From Chitinophagaceae bacterium (GTDB lineage: Bacteria > Bacteroidota > Bacteroidia > Chitinophagales > Chitinophagaceae): a stretch of 41,023 nt of DNA. The notes under the pieces are model-generated. The model worked only from the letters and a program-made list of their open reading frames with translations, did no database searches and was not told the DNA's origin. The translations under genes and the position numbers were made by a program. Within the stretch, counting starts at the first letter, position 1. Each line of letters opens with the position of its first letter. The DNA lies in NCBI GenBank assembly GCA_014379965.1, contig JACMKU010000068.1:1-41023 (forward strand), read 5' to 3'. Shown here one piece after another: positions 24,541 through 32,741 of this stretch.

Positions 24541-25749
24541 ATGGGAAAGAAAGTTGTTCTTGGGTTCAGCGGAGGATTGGACACAACGTTTTGTGTTAAA
24601 TATCTTACCGAGGAAAAAGGTTACGACGTTCACAGCATCATCGTCAATACCGGTGGCTTCACCGAGGACGAGCTCAGGCATATCGAGGCGCATGCCTACG
24701 CACTCGGCGTCCGCTCGCACAAGAGCGTGAATGCGGTCCGGAGTTATTACGACAGCATCATCAAGTTTCTCGTCTACGGTAATGTTCTAAAGAATAGTAC
24801 CTATCCACTTAGCGTGAGCGCGGAGCGGCTAAGCCAGGCCCTTCATATCGCCGATCATGTAACCGAGCTGAATGCCGATGCCGTGGCACACGGAAGTACC
24901 GGTGCCGGCAATGACCAGGTACGGTTCGACATGATCTTCAATATCATGATTCCGGGTGTAGAGATCATCACTCCCATACGCGATCTGAAACTCAGTCGCG
25001 AACACGAGATCGATTATTTGAAGGCGAAAGGGGTCAACATGAACTACGAGAAGAACCAGTACTCAATAAATAAGGGGCTATGGGGTACCAGTGTTGGCGG
25101 TAAGGAGACGCTTTCTTCGAAGGGCATGTTGCCGGAAGAGGCATGGCCGACCCAGGTGACTAAAGCGGGTACCGAGGAAGTCAAGATCCATTTTGAAAAA
25201 GGAGAATTGAGAAAGGTCAACGATAAAACTTTCAAGCATCCAACCGAAGCGATACAATTCCTTCAAAGCATTGCGGGACCATATGGCATCGGCCGCGACA
25301 TCCACGTCGGCGATACTATTATCGGCATCAAAGGCCGCGTTGGATTTGAAGCCGCCGCGCCGATGGTCATTCTGAAGTCGCACCACGCGCTGGAGAAACA
25401 CGTTCTCACAAAATGGCAGCTTAACTGGAAAGATCAACTTGCACAGTTCTATGGCAATTGGCTGCATGAGGGACAGATACTCGACCCCGTAATGAGAGAT
25501 ATCGAGGCTTTCCTTGAGACAACTCAACGAAATGTAACGGGTGACGTGTATGTGCAACTGATGCCGTATCGTTTCCAGATCACTGGAATCGAATCTACTT
25601 ACGACCTGATGAGCAGCAAATTTGGAAAATACGGTGAGATGAATACCGGATGGAGCGGAGATGATGTGCGTGGATTCAGTAAAATCTTCGGTAACCAGAC
25701 GATGATCTACCACCAGGTGAAGACGAGTAATGAAAAGAAGAAGATTTAG
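24541..25749 (+). CDS. argG: Argininosuccinate synthase
   Basis: ArgG condenses citrulline and aspartate with ATP to argininosuccinate. The 402-residue protein has the ATP pyrophosphatase P-loop VLGFSGGLDTTFC (6-18), AHGSTGAGNDQVRFD near 115-129 and the citrulline-binding WGTSVGGKE region. The aspartate/citrulline block GSTGAGNDQVRF is intact. It follows the GNAT gene by 13 bp. Hairpin B3 separates it from argC, which may uncouple the levels of the two transcript parts. Confidence 0.97.
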   Translation: MGKKVVLGFSGGLDTTFCVKYLTEEKGYDVHSIIVNTGGFTEDELRHIEAHAYALGVRSHKSVNAVRSYYDSIIKFLVYGNVLKNSTYPLSVSAERLSQALHIADHVTELNADAVAHGSTGAGNDQVRFDMIFNIMIPGVEIITPIRDLKLSREHEIDYLKAKGVNMNYEKNQYSINKGLWGTSVGGKETLSSKGMLPEEAWPTQVTKAGTEEVKIHFEKGELRKVNDKTFKHPTEAIQFLQSIAGPYGIGRDIHVGDTIIGIKGRVGFEAAAPMVILKSHHALEKHVLTKWQLNWKDQLAQFYGNWLHEGQILDPVMRDIEAFLETTQRNVTGDVYVQLMPYRFQITGIESTYDLMSSKFGKYGEMNTGWSGDDVRGFSKIFGNQTMIYHQVKTSNEKKKI

Positions 25750-25754
25750 TATCG

Positions 25755-25904
25755 ACGTTTAACGTTTAAGGGTTTAACGTTTAACGTTCTTTAATTCGAA
25801 GTTCCTTCAGTTAATGAGCCTGATGAAATTAGAGCGGATACCAAATGCTTAAGCTAAGGTCGAGAATCAGAACGTTAAACTTTAAACCCTTAAACGTTAA
25901 ACGT
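25755..25904. repeat. Hairpin element B3 between argG and argC
   Basis: Left arm 25755-25790 and right arm 25869-25904 are complementary at 35 of 36 positions and are built from CGTTTAA words around AAGGG. The 78-nt core starts TTAATTCGAAGTT. It starts five bases after the argG stop and ends 22 bases before the argC ATG, so any read-through from argG must transcribe a very stable hairpin. Confidence 0.9.
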
Positions 25905-25926
25905 ACACCAGGAACCTACAACGATC

Positions 25927-26937
25927 ATGAATAGAAGAATAAAGGCAGGTATAATTGGGGGGGCGGGCTACACCGGTGGCGAGCTAATCCGTTTGCTCAT
26001 TAACCACCCCCATACGACTGTTTCTTTTATAAATAGCCGCAGCAATGCGGGTAAGCCCGTGCATGCGATCCACCAGGATCTTCTTGGAGATACCGACCTG
26101 TCGTTCACCGATCGCATCGAAGAAGACATCGATGTTCTATTTCTTTGTCTTGGTCATGGAGAATCTAAGAAGTTCCTGGCCGAGACCAAGCTTTTGGAAA
26201 AGACAAAGATCATCGATCTCGCCAATGACTTTAGACTTAAAAGAGATGCTAGATTCAATTCTGAACTGGGTGGCAAACCGAATGCACAGAGAGATTTCAT
26301 CTATGGTTTGCCGGAACTGAACCGCGAACAAATTAAGCTGGCAGGCAACATCGCCAATCCAGGCTGTTTCGCTACTACCATACAGCTGGGCTTATTGCCA
26401 CTGGCGAGTAAGGGCTTATTGAAGGATGTGTATACTACCGGCATTACCGGGTCTACCGGCGCAGGTCAAAGCCTTTCGCAAACCTCGCACTTTAGCTGGA
26501 GGGCCAATAACATCCAGGCTTATAAGACCCTTACGCATCAACACCTTGGTGAAATAGGCGAGTCATTATTGCAGTTGCAACCTGCAAGTGACATCGAACT
26601 GAGCTTTGTACCCTGGCGTGGCGATTTCACACGTGGCATATTTGTGAGTTCTATAGTCAGCTGTGAACTCAGCCTGGATGAACTGTATACATTATATACG
26701 GAGTTCTATCAATCCCATCCTTTTACGCAGGTGAGCCGAGAGGCAATCTTCCTAAAGCAAGTCGTCAATACAAATAAGGCCGTAATTCAATTGGAGAAGA
26801 CAGGCGATAAAGTGGTGATTCATTCAGCAGCAGACAACCTATTGAAAGGTGCCAGCGGCCAGGCCGTTCAGAACATGAACCTGTTGTTTGACCTCGACGA
26901 ATCCTGCGGGCTACGCCTCAAACCAATTGGATTTTAG
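25927..26937 (+). CDS. argC: N-acyl-gamma-glutamyl-phosphate reductase
   Basis: ArgC reduces N-acyl-glutamyl-5-phosphate to the semialdehyde with NADPH. The 336-residue protein has the Rossmann motif GIIGGAGYTGGEL (8-20), the active-site IANPGCFATTIQL with Cys 147, and the histidine region THQHLGEI near 203-210. It lies within the arginine cluster, after hairpin B3 and 146 bp before argD. That gap contains nothing recognisable. Confidence 0.97.
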   Translation: MNRRIKAGIIGGAGYTGGELIRLLINHPHTTVSFINSRSNAGKPVHAIHQDLLGDTDLSFTDRIEEDIDVLFLCLGHGESKKFLAETKLLEKTKIIDLANDFRLKRDARFNSELGGKPNAQRDFIYGLPELNREQIKLAGNIANPGCFATTIQLGLLPLASKGLLKDVYTTGITGSTGAGQSLSQTSHFSWRANNIQAYKTLTHQHLGEIGESLLQLQPASDIELSFVPWRGDFTRGIFVSSIVSCELSLDELYTLYTEFYQSHPFTQVSREAIFLKQVVNTNKAVIQLEKTGDKVVIHSAADNLLKGASGQAVQNMNLLFDLDESCGLRLKPIGF

Positions 26938-27083
26938 GGAGCCTGTAGAGAAATAAACAAGCTAACGTGTCGAGCTGTGAAAAAATATCTGGAATGAGGG
27001 GCAAGGGACCGATTATTGCAGAGTGACCGGAATAGCATTGCAGCTTTCAAATATTAAACGATCTATACAAAATCCACTACAGA

Positions 27084-28235
27084 ATGAATTTATTTGACGT
27101 TTATCCTCTCAATGACATCACGATCGTGAAGGCAAAGGGATCGTATGTCTGGGACGACAAAGGTGAACAATACCTCGACCTATACGGAGGTCATGCAGTA
27201 ATCAGCATCGGGCATACCCACCCTCATTGGGTTCAGCGAATCCAGGATCAACTCGAGAAGATTGCTTTCTATTCTAATTCAATACATATTCCTCTACAGC
27301 AGCAATTAGCCGACAAGCTCGGTAAGATATCAGGTAAGATTGACTACCAGCTCTTTCTTTGTAATTCCGGGGCGGAGGCAAATGAGAATGCATTGAAACT
27401 CGCTTCTTTTCACAATGGAAGAAAGAAGATCGTTGCCTTTACCAAAAGTTTTCACGGTCGGACATCGCTCGCAGTGGCCGTTACCGATAACAAGAACTAT
27501 CTGGCGCCGGTGAATGAAACCGACAATGCCATGTTCCTACCTTTCAATGACACGCAGGCTCTTGAAGATTGTTTTGCGAAGCAAGGCAAAGAGATTTCGA
27601 GTGTCATAATCGAAGGGATACAGGGAGTAGGAGGCATCAATGTGGCAGATGATTCGTTTCTGAAGAAAATTCGATCACTATGCGATGAACATGGTGCACT
27701 TTACATAGCGGACAGTGTTCAATGCGGGTATGGGAGGAGCGGAAAGTTCTTTAGCCACGACTTCGCAGGAGTGAATGCAGACATTTACACAATGGCAAAG
27801 GGAATGGGCAATGGCTTTCCTGTAGCGGGTATACTCATCGCACCGCATATTAAGCCCAAGCACTTCATGCTCGGTACGACCTTTGGCGGCAATCACCTTG
27901 CCTGTGCAGCGGCATTGGCAGTACTCGAGGTCATCGAGGAAGAAAAATTAATGGGAAATGCGGTGATGATCGGGAAATATCTAAGAGCTGAACTCGAAGG
28001 CGTGCCTGGAATAAAGAATATAAGAGGCCGTGGATTGATGATCGGCTTCGATGTACCAGAGGATCTGAAGGACCTAAAGAAGAATCTATTGTGGAATCAG
28101 AAAATATTCACCGGTGAGGCGAAACCTAATGTGATCCGACTTCTGCCTTCGCTCGCGTTAAAGAAAAGAGATGCTGAACAATTCATCGACTCAATAAAGG
28201 AAGAGATCGAAATATTGACTGCGGAGAAAGTTTGA
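27084..28235 (+). CDS. argD: N-acylornithine aminotransferase
   Basis: A class III PLP aminotransferase of 383 residues that forms N-acylornithine from the semialdehyde using glutamate. It has the NSGAEANENALKLA block (94-107), the phosphate-binding SFHGRT (122-127), DSVQCGYGRSG (210-220) and the PLP lysine K239 in TMAKGMGNGFP. Context in the arg cluster supports the ArgD assignment over ornithine or GABA aminotransferase. Whether the acyl group is acetyl or succinyl depends on the pathway variant. Confidence 0.95.
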   Translation: MNLFDVYPLNDITIVKAKGSYVWDDKGEQYLDLYGGHAVISIGHTHPHWVQRIQDQLEKIAFYSNSIHIPLQQQLADKLGKISGKIDYQLFLCNSGAEANENALKLASFHNGRKKIVAFTKSFHGRTSLAVAVTDNKNYLAPVNETDNAMFLPFNDTQALEDCFAKQGKEISSVIIEGIQGVGGINVADDSFLKKIRSLCDEHGALYIADSVQCGYGRSGKFFSHDFAGVNADIYTMAKGMGNGFPVAGILIAPHIKPKHFMLGTTFGGNHLACAAALAVLEVIEEEKLMGNAVMIGKYLRAELEGVPGIKNIRGRGLMIGFDVPEDLKDLKKNLLWNQKIFTGEAKPNVIRLLPSLALKKRDAEQFIDSIKEEIEILTAEKV

Positions 28236-28282
28236 GTTTAATAAAATACCCTTTCAATATTTATCAATAAAAAAGCTGGCTA

Positions 28283-29251
28283 TTGAAAAATTTCGTTTCT
28301 GTTACCGATGTCAATGACATAGACGGTCTCGTCCGAAAGGCGCTTGCTTACAAGGCCGATCCTTTCAAAGACAAGCAACTTGGCGTCAATAAACGAGTCG
28401 GGTGCCTTTTTCTAAATCCAAGCATGCGAACCAGGCTGAGCACACAAGTGGCGGCTCAGCAGTTGGGAATGGAGACTATTATCTTCAATGTAGGTAGCGA
28501 AGGTTGGGCACTCGAGTTCGAGGAAGAGGCGATTATGAGTGGAAGTTCAGTAGAGCACGTGAAAGATGCGGCGCCGGTGATGGGCAAGTACTTCGACATT
28601 CTTGCTATCAGGACCTTTCCTTCACTCAAAAATCGCGAAGATGATTACAGTGAGCTCTACATAAAGCAATTCATAAAGTACGCGGGTATTCCCGTCGTTA
28701 GTCTCGAGAGTGCTACCCTGCATCCTCTTCAATCGCTGACGGATATTCTCACCATTAACGAGAGCCTTGGTAGCCTTGATGGTGGGAGAAAGAAGCCAAA
28801 GATCGTATTGACCTGGGCTCCTCATGTGAAGCCCCTGCCTCAATGCGTGGCGAATAGTTTCTCACAATGGGTAAATGCCTGGGGGAAGGCCGATTTCGTC
28901 ATCACTCATCCCGAAGATTATGAGTTGAGTGAAAAGTTTACAAAAGGCGCCACCATCATGCTCGACCAGGATGAGGCATTGAAAGGCGCCGATTTCGTCT
29001 ACGTGAAAAATTGGAGTACTTACGAAGATTATGGGAAGATCTATTGCAACGATCCTGAATGGATGATGACTAATGAGAAACTCCAGTTGACAAACAATGC
29101 CAAGGTGATGCATTGCCTTCCTGTTAGAAGGAATGTGGAACTGAGCGACGAAGTTCTGGATGGCCCATCCAGCCTAGTGACTCAGGAGGCGGCCAACAGG
29201 GTCTGGGCGGCACAAGCTGTATTATCGGAGATCCTGAAGCCAACATTATAA
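28283..29251 (+). CDS. argF': N-acylornithine carbamoyltransferase (ArgF')
   Basis: A 322-residue transcarbamylase of the N-acylated type found in Bacteroidota and Xanthomonas. It has the carbamoyl-phosphate motif SMRTRLS (47-53), a LHPLQSLTD substrate block and MHCLPVRRN. From family knowledge, residue 90 separates N-succinylornithine enzymes (Pro) from N-acetylornithine enzymes (Glu); here it is Val (SGSSVEH). The acyl specificity is therefore not readable by that rule. The start is TTG at 28283, giving MKNFVSVTDV, which aligns with family N-termini. argB begins at the base after its stop. Confidence 0.93.
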   Translation: MKNFVSVTDVNDIDGLVRKALAYKADPFKDKQLGVNKRVGCLFLNPSMRTRLSTQVAAQQLGMETIIFNVGSEGWALEFEEEAIMSGSSVEHVKDAAPVMGKYFDILAIRTFPSLKNREDDYSELYIKQFIKYAGIPVVSLESATLHPLQSLTDILTINESLGSLDGGRKKPKIVLTWAPHVKPLPQCVANSFSQWVNAWGKADFVITHPEDYELSEKFTKGATIMLDQDEALKGADFVYVKNWSTYEDYGKIYCNDPEWMMTNEKLQLTNNAKVMHCLPVRRNVELSDEVLDGPSSLVTQEAANRVWAAQAVLSEILKPTL

Positions 29252-30040
29252 ATGGAAAAATTACTGGTAATAAAGATTGGCGGCCAGGTGATAGACGACC
29301 CGGAGAAACTCATTTCGTTCCTCAATTCCTTTTCCTCGCTGAAAGAAAAGAAGATTCTGGTACACGGCGGGGGGAAATTGGCGACACAGCTTGCTGAGAG
29401 ATTGGGAGTAGAACAACATGTTGTCGACGGCCGTCGCATCACGGATGCAGAGACTTTAAAGATCGTGACGATGGTATATGCGGGCTATATCAATAAGAAC
29501 ATTGTAGCCCGTCTCCAGGCAAACCATTGCAATGCGATGGGTCTATGCGGCGCCGACGGTGATGCTATCCTGGCGCATAAACGAAATCACCCTGTACTCA
29601 ATTATGGATTCGTAGGCGATGTGGACGCCATCAATGCGCCACTTTTGAAAAGCCTGCTCAACCAAAATATTTCGATAGTGTTTGCCCCGATCACGCATGA
29701 CCAGCAAGGACAGTTATTGAATACTAATGCAGATACGATTGCGCAGGAAGTGGCTAAAGGCATGAGTGGCGACTATGAAGTAACGCTGGTTTACTCCTTC
29801 GAGAAAAATGGCGTCTTACTCGACACGAATGACGAAGAAAGTGTTATCAGTGAAATCAATCCAACTTACTACCAGGATTTGAAATCGAAGCAGAAGATTT
29901 TTGCGGGAATGATCCCGAAATTAGACAATGCCTTCACGGCAATCAATAGTGGCGTGAAGAAGGTGATCATCGGAAAAGCAGAAAATCTTGGTCTCATGGT
30001 GGATGGCAATTCAGGAACTACGATCGTCGGACAGAAGTAG
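29252..30040 (+). CDS. argB: N-acylglutamate kinase
   Basis: ArgB phosphorylates N-acylglutamate. The 262-residue protein has the amino acid kinase start VIKIGGQVI (6-14), the glycine loop KILVHGGGKLATQL (34-47), NADTIAQEVA and the C-terminal IPKLDNAFTAINSGVKKVII. Length and motif order match the family. It begins directly after the argF' stop, which suggests translational coupling. It ends in TAG within the first unit of the GGCAATA repeat, so the repeat supplies the stop. No obvious N-terminal arginine-feedback helix is visible. Confidence 0.94.
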   Translation: MEKLLVIKIGGQVIDDPEKLISFLNSFSSLKEKKILVHGGGKLATQLAERLGVEQHVVDGRRITDAETLKIVTMVYAGYINKNIVARLQANHCNAMGLCGADGDAILAHKRNHPVLNYGFVGDVDAINAPLLKSLLNQNISIVFAPITHDQQGQLLNTNADTIAQEVAKGMSGDYEVTLVYSFEKNGVLLDTNDEESVISEINPTYYQDLKSKQKIFAGMIPKLDNAFTAINSGVKKVIIGKAENLGLMVDGNSGTTIVGQK

Positions 30041-30085
30041 GCAATAGGCAATAAGCAATTGGCAATAGGCAATAGGCAATAAGCA
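30038..30085. repeat. Repeat C1: TAGGCAA/TAAGCAA words, single arm
   Basis: Seven successive words of TAGGCAA, TAAGCAA or TTGGCAA occupy 48 bases and include the argB stop codon. No complementary arm is found nearby, so this is a one-armed or decayed element of the class seen in C2. Confidence 0.85.
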
Positions 30086-30137
30086 AAAATGAACTAACGA
30101 GGAACGCACTCTATAGTCTATTAGCTAAATAAGAGAT

Positions 30138-31247
30138 ATGAATGATTCTTCAAAACAGCGGAAAGCTAAAGTGCCCTCAACTCGCGACGAGATGGCGCGA
30201 GATGCGGTCGGCCTCTTAAGGGAGCTGATAGCTGTTCCATCATTCAGTAAGGAAGAAGCGCAATCAGCTGAAATACTCTGCAGATTTCTCGACGACCGTG
30301 GAATTACTTATACGAGACTTGGACACAATGTCGTTGCTCTAAATAAGTCTTTCGACGAGGGAAAACCGACAATATTGTTGAATTCACACCATGATACGGT
30401 GCGTCCCAATCCACATTACACCCGTGATCCCTTCCTTCCCGCTATCGAAGAAGACAAACTTTTCGGCCTTGGTAGCAACGATGCGGGTGGATCACTTGTA
30501 TCGCTCATCGCTGCATTTGTTTATTTCCATGATAGGACCGATTTAAAGTATAATATAGTACTCGCAGCTACCGCGGAAGAAGAAATCTCCGGGCCGGGAG
30601 GAATTGAATTCACATTACCTCACCTTCCTAAGATCGACTGCGCCATCGTAGGCGAACCCACGCTATTACAAATGGCAGTGGCCGAACGAGGACTCATGGT
30701 ATTGGATTGTGTTACTCACGGCAGGGCGGGTCACGCTGCGAGAAACGAAGGTGAGAACGCGATATACAAAGCACTAAAAGACATCGAATGGTTTCGTTCA
30801 TTTCAGTTTCCGAAAAATTCCGAACTGTTGGGACCAACACGCATGAATGTCACCGTGATAGAGTCGGAGAACAAAGCGCACAACGTGGTGCCTGCCGTGT
30901 GCAAATTCGTGGTGGATGTGAGGGTGAATGAACTTTACACTTTTGAAGAAGTGCTGGATATCATCACGAAACATGTAGACTGCGAAATAAAGCCGCGTAG
31001 CATTCGATTGAGGTCCACATCGATCGCAATGGATCATCCACTGGTAAAATCAGGATTGGAATTGAAAAGGAGTCATTACGGCTCTCCTACCACGAGTGAC
31101 AAAGCCCTTATGCCCTTCCCGGCCCTGAAAATGGGGCCAGGTGATTCAGCGCGGAGTCACACGGCAGATGAGTATATTTATGTCAGCGAGATTAGGGATG
31201 GAATTGATTTGTATATCGGGCTGCTTGAGAAATGTGTATCTGGTTAG
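30138..31247 (+). CDS. argE: M20-family N-acylornithine/N-acylcitrulline deacylase
   Basis: A 369-residue M20 metallopeptidase-fold enzyme. It has NSHHDTVRPNP (82-92) with the metal His and the nearby Asp 86. GLGSNDAGGSL (110-120) carries the bridging Asp and ATAEEEISGPGG the catalytic glutamates. GPGDSARSHTADEY holds the C-terminal ligand. In acylated-transcarbamylase pathways the deacylase acts on N-acylcitrulline after ArgF', so its position between argB and argH fits. It is separated from argB by repeat C1 and from argH by remnant B4. Confidence 0.92.
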   Translation: MNDSSKQRKAKVPSTRDEMARDAVGLLRELIAVPSFSKEEAQSAEILCRFLDDRGITYTRLGHNVVALNKSFDEGKPTILLNSHHDTVRPNPHYTRDPFLPAIEEDKLFGLGSNDAGGSLVSLIAAFVYFHDRTDLKYNIVLAATAEEEISGPGGIEFTLPHLPKIDCAIVGEPTLLQMAVAERGLMVLDCVTHGRAGHAARNEGENAIYKALKDIEWFRSFQFPKNSELLGPTRMNVTVIESENKAHNVVPAVCKFVVDVRVNELYTFEEVLDIITKHVDCEIKPRSIRLRSTSIAMDHPLVKSGLELKRSHYGSPTTSDKALMPFPALKMGPGDSARSHTADEYIYVSEIRDGIDLYIGLLEKCVSG

Positions 31248-31313
31248 TAGCTAAATTTTGTAGCGGAGGTATTTCGTTTTCGGCTGTTTATATCTCAATT
31301 GCAACTTCAATTT

Positions 31314-31327
31314 AAAGAACGTTAAAC
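31314..31327. repeat. Remnant B4 of a TTTAACG-class element
   Basis: Only AAAGAACGTTAAAC remains of a right arm, preceded by a core-like stretch (CAATTGCAACTTCAATTTAA at 31295-31314) whose complement matches the B3 and B5 cores. No left arm is present. It appears to be a truncated copy 29 bp before the argH start. Confidence 0.5.
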
Positions 31328-31355
31328 ATCAATCGCAAACGCGCAATAATAGAAA

Positions 31356-32687
31356 ATGAAACTCTGGCAGAAAGATAAATCATCACTCAAGGAAGTAGAA
31401 AGGTTTACCGTTGGTAATGACCGCGACATGGACATGTTCCTCGCGGCGTTTGATGTCCTGGGATCATTGGCTCATATCCAGATGCTTCAATCGATAGGCT
31501 TGCTCACTAAAAACGAACTCCCAAGGCTCCAGGCCGAACTGAAGAATATTTACACGGACATCGAAGAGGGTAAGTTCTCGCTACGCGAAGATGCAGAGGA
31601 TATCCATTCCCAGATTGAATGGCTACTGACGGAGAGACTCGGCGATATGGGAAAGAAGATCCATTCCGCCCGAAGCCGCAATGACCAGGTGTTGGTAGAT
31701 ATCAAACTTTTTCTTCGAAATGAAATTGAGGAACTGGTCAAAGCAATTCAACCTTTTTTCGAACTGCTGCAGGTACAAAGCGAGAAACACCAGGAACATC
31801 TGCTCCCTGGGTATACGCATTTGCAATTAGCGATGCCTTCGTCGTTCGGCCTCTGGTTTGGAGCCTATGCCGAAAGTCTCGTCGATGATGTGATAACCCT
31901 TAAGGCCGCATATGATGTTGTCAATAAGAACCCCCTTGGATCGGCGGCGGGATACGGATCATCCTTCCCAGTGAACCGGGCGCTAACAACGAAACTGCTT
32001 GGTTTTGATGATCTCAATTACAATGTTGTCTATGCGCAAATGGGTCGTGGAAAGGCGGAAAGGATCACGGCGATGGCCTTGGCTAATGTAGCTGATACTC
32101 TATCCAGAATGGCAATGGACGCGTGTCTATACCTTAATCAAAATTTCGGCTTTATTAGCTTCCCTCCCGAACTCACTACGGGAAGCAGCATAATGCCCCA
32201 CAAGAAGAATCCTGATGTGTTTGAACTCATTCGTTCGCATTGTAATCGAATCAAGGCACTGCCAAATGAGATCATGCTAATGACCACTAATCTTCCATCG
32301 GGTTATCACCGGGATCTTCAACTGTTGAAGGAACATCTCTTTCCCGCCTTCCGGACAATGAAGGACTGCCTTGAGATGGCAGGTCTCATGCTATCCAGTG
32401 TGGAAGTGAAGCAGGATATCCTTGCTGATGAGAAGTATAAATACCTATTTAGCGTGGAAGAGGTAAACAAACTGGTGTTACAGGGAATCCCCTTCCGTGA
32501 CGCATACAAAAAGGTGGGCCTGGACATCGAGTCGGGAAATTTTTCTTACAATACCTCAATTCATCATACCCATGAAGGTAGCATCGGGCACCTGGGAACG
32601 GCGGAGATAAAGCAGCAGATGCAGCACGTAGTCGACAGTTTCCCCTTTAAAAATGTCCACAGCGCCATATCGAAGCTTCTTCAATAG
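31356..32687 (+). CDS. argH: Argininosuccinate lyase
   Basis: ArgH splits argininosuccinate into arginine and fumarate. The 443-residue protein has HSARSRNDQV (103-112), GYTHLQ with the catalytic base H155, and the fumarase-superfamily signature GSSIMPHKKNPDVFE (277-291) with the mobile-loop serine. All catalytic residues are in place and length is near normal. It is the last gene of the arginine cluster. Confidence 0.97.
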   Translation: MKLWQKDKSSLKEVERFTVGNDRDMDMFLAAFDVLGSLAHIQMLQSIGLLTKNELPRLQAELKNIYTDIEEGKFSLREDAEDIHSQIEWLLTERLGDMGKKIHSARSRNDQVLVDIKLFLRNEIEELVKAIQPFFELLQVQSEKHQEHLLPGYTHLQLAMPSSFGLWFGAYAESLVDDVITLKAAYDVVNKNPLGSAAGYGSSFPVNRALTTKLLGFDDLNYNVVYAQMGRGKAERITAMALANVADTLSRMAMDACLYLNQNFGFISFPPELTTGSSIMPHKKNPDVFELIRSHCNRIKALPNEIMLMTTNLPSGYHRDLQLLKEHLFPAFRTMKDCLEMAGLMLSSVEVKQDILADEKYKYLFSVEEVNKLVLQGIPFRDAYKKVGLDIESGNFSYNTSIHHTHEGSIGHLGTAEIKQQMQHVVDSFPFKNVHSAISKLLQ

Positions 32688-32741
32688 GCTACGATTTCAA
32701 GGAAATTCTTGGGTATATTGCCTTTTTAAAGAGGTGCCCAT

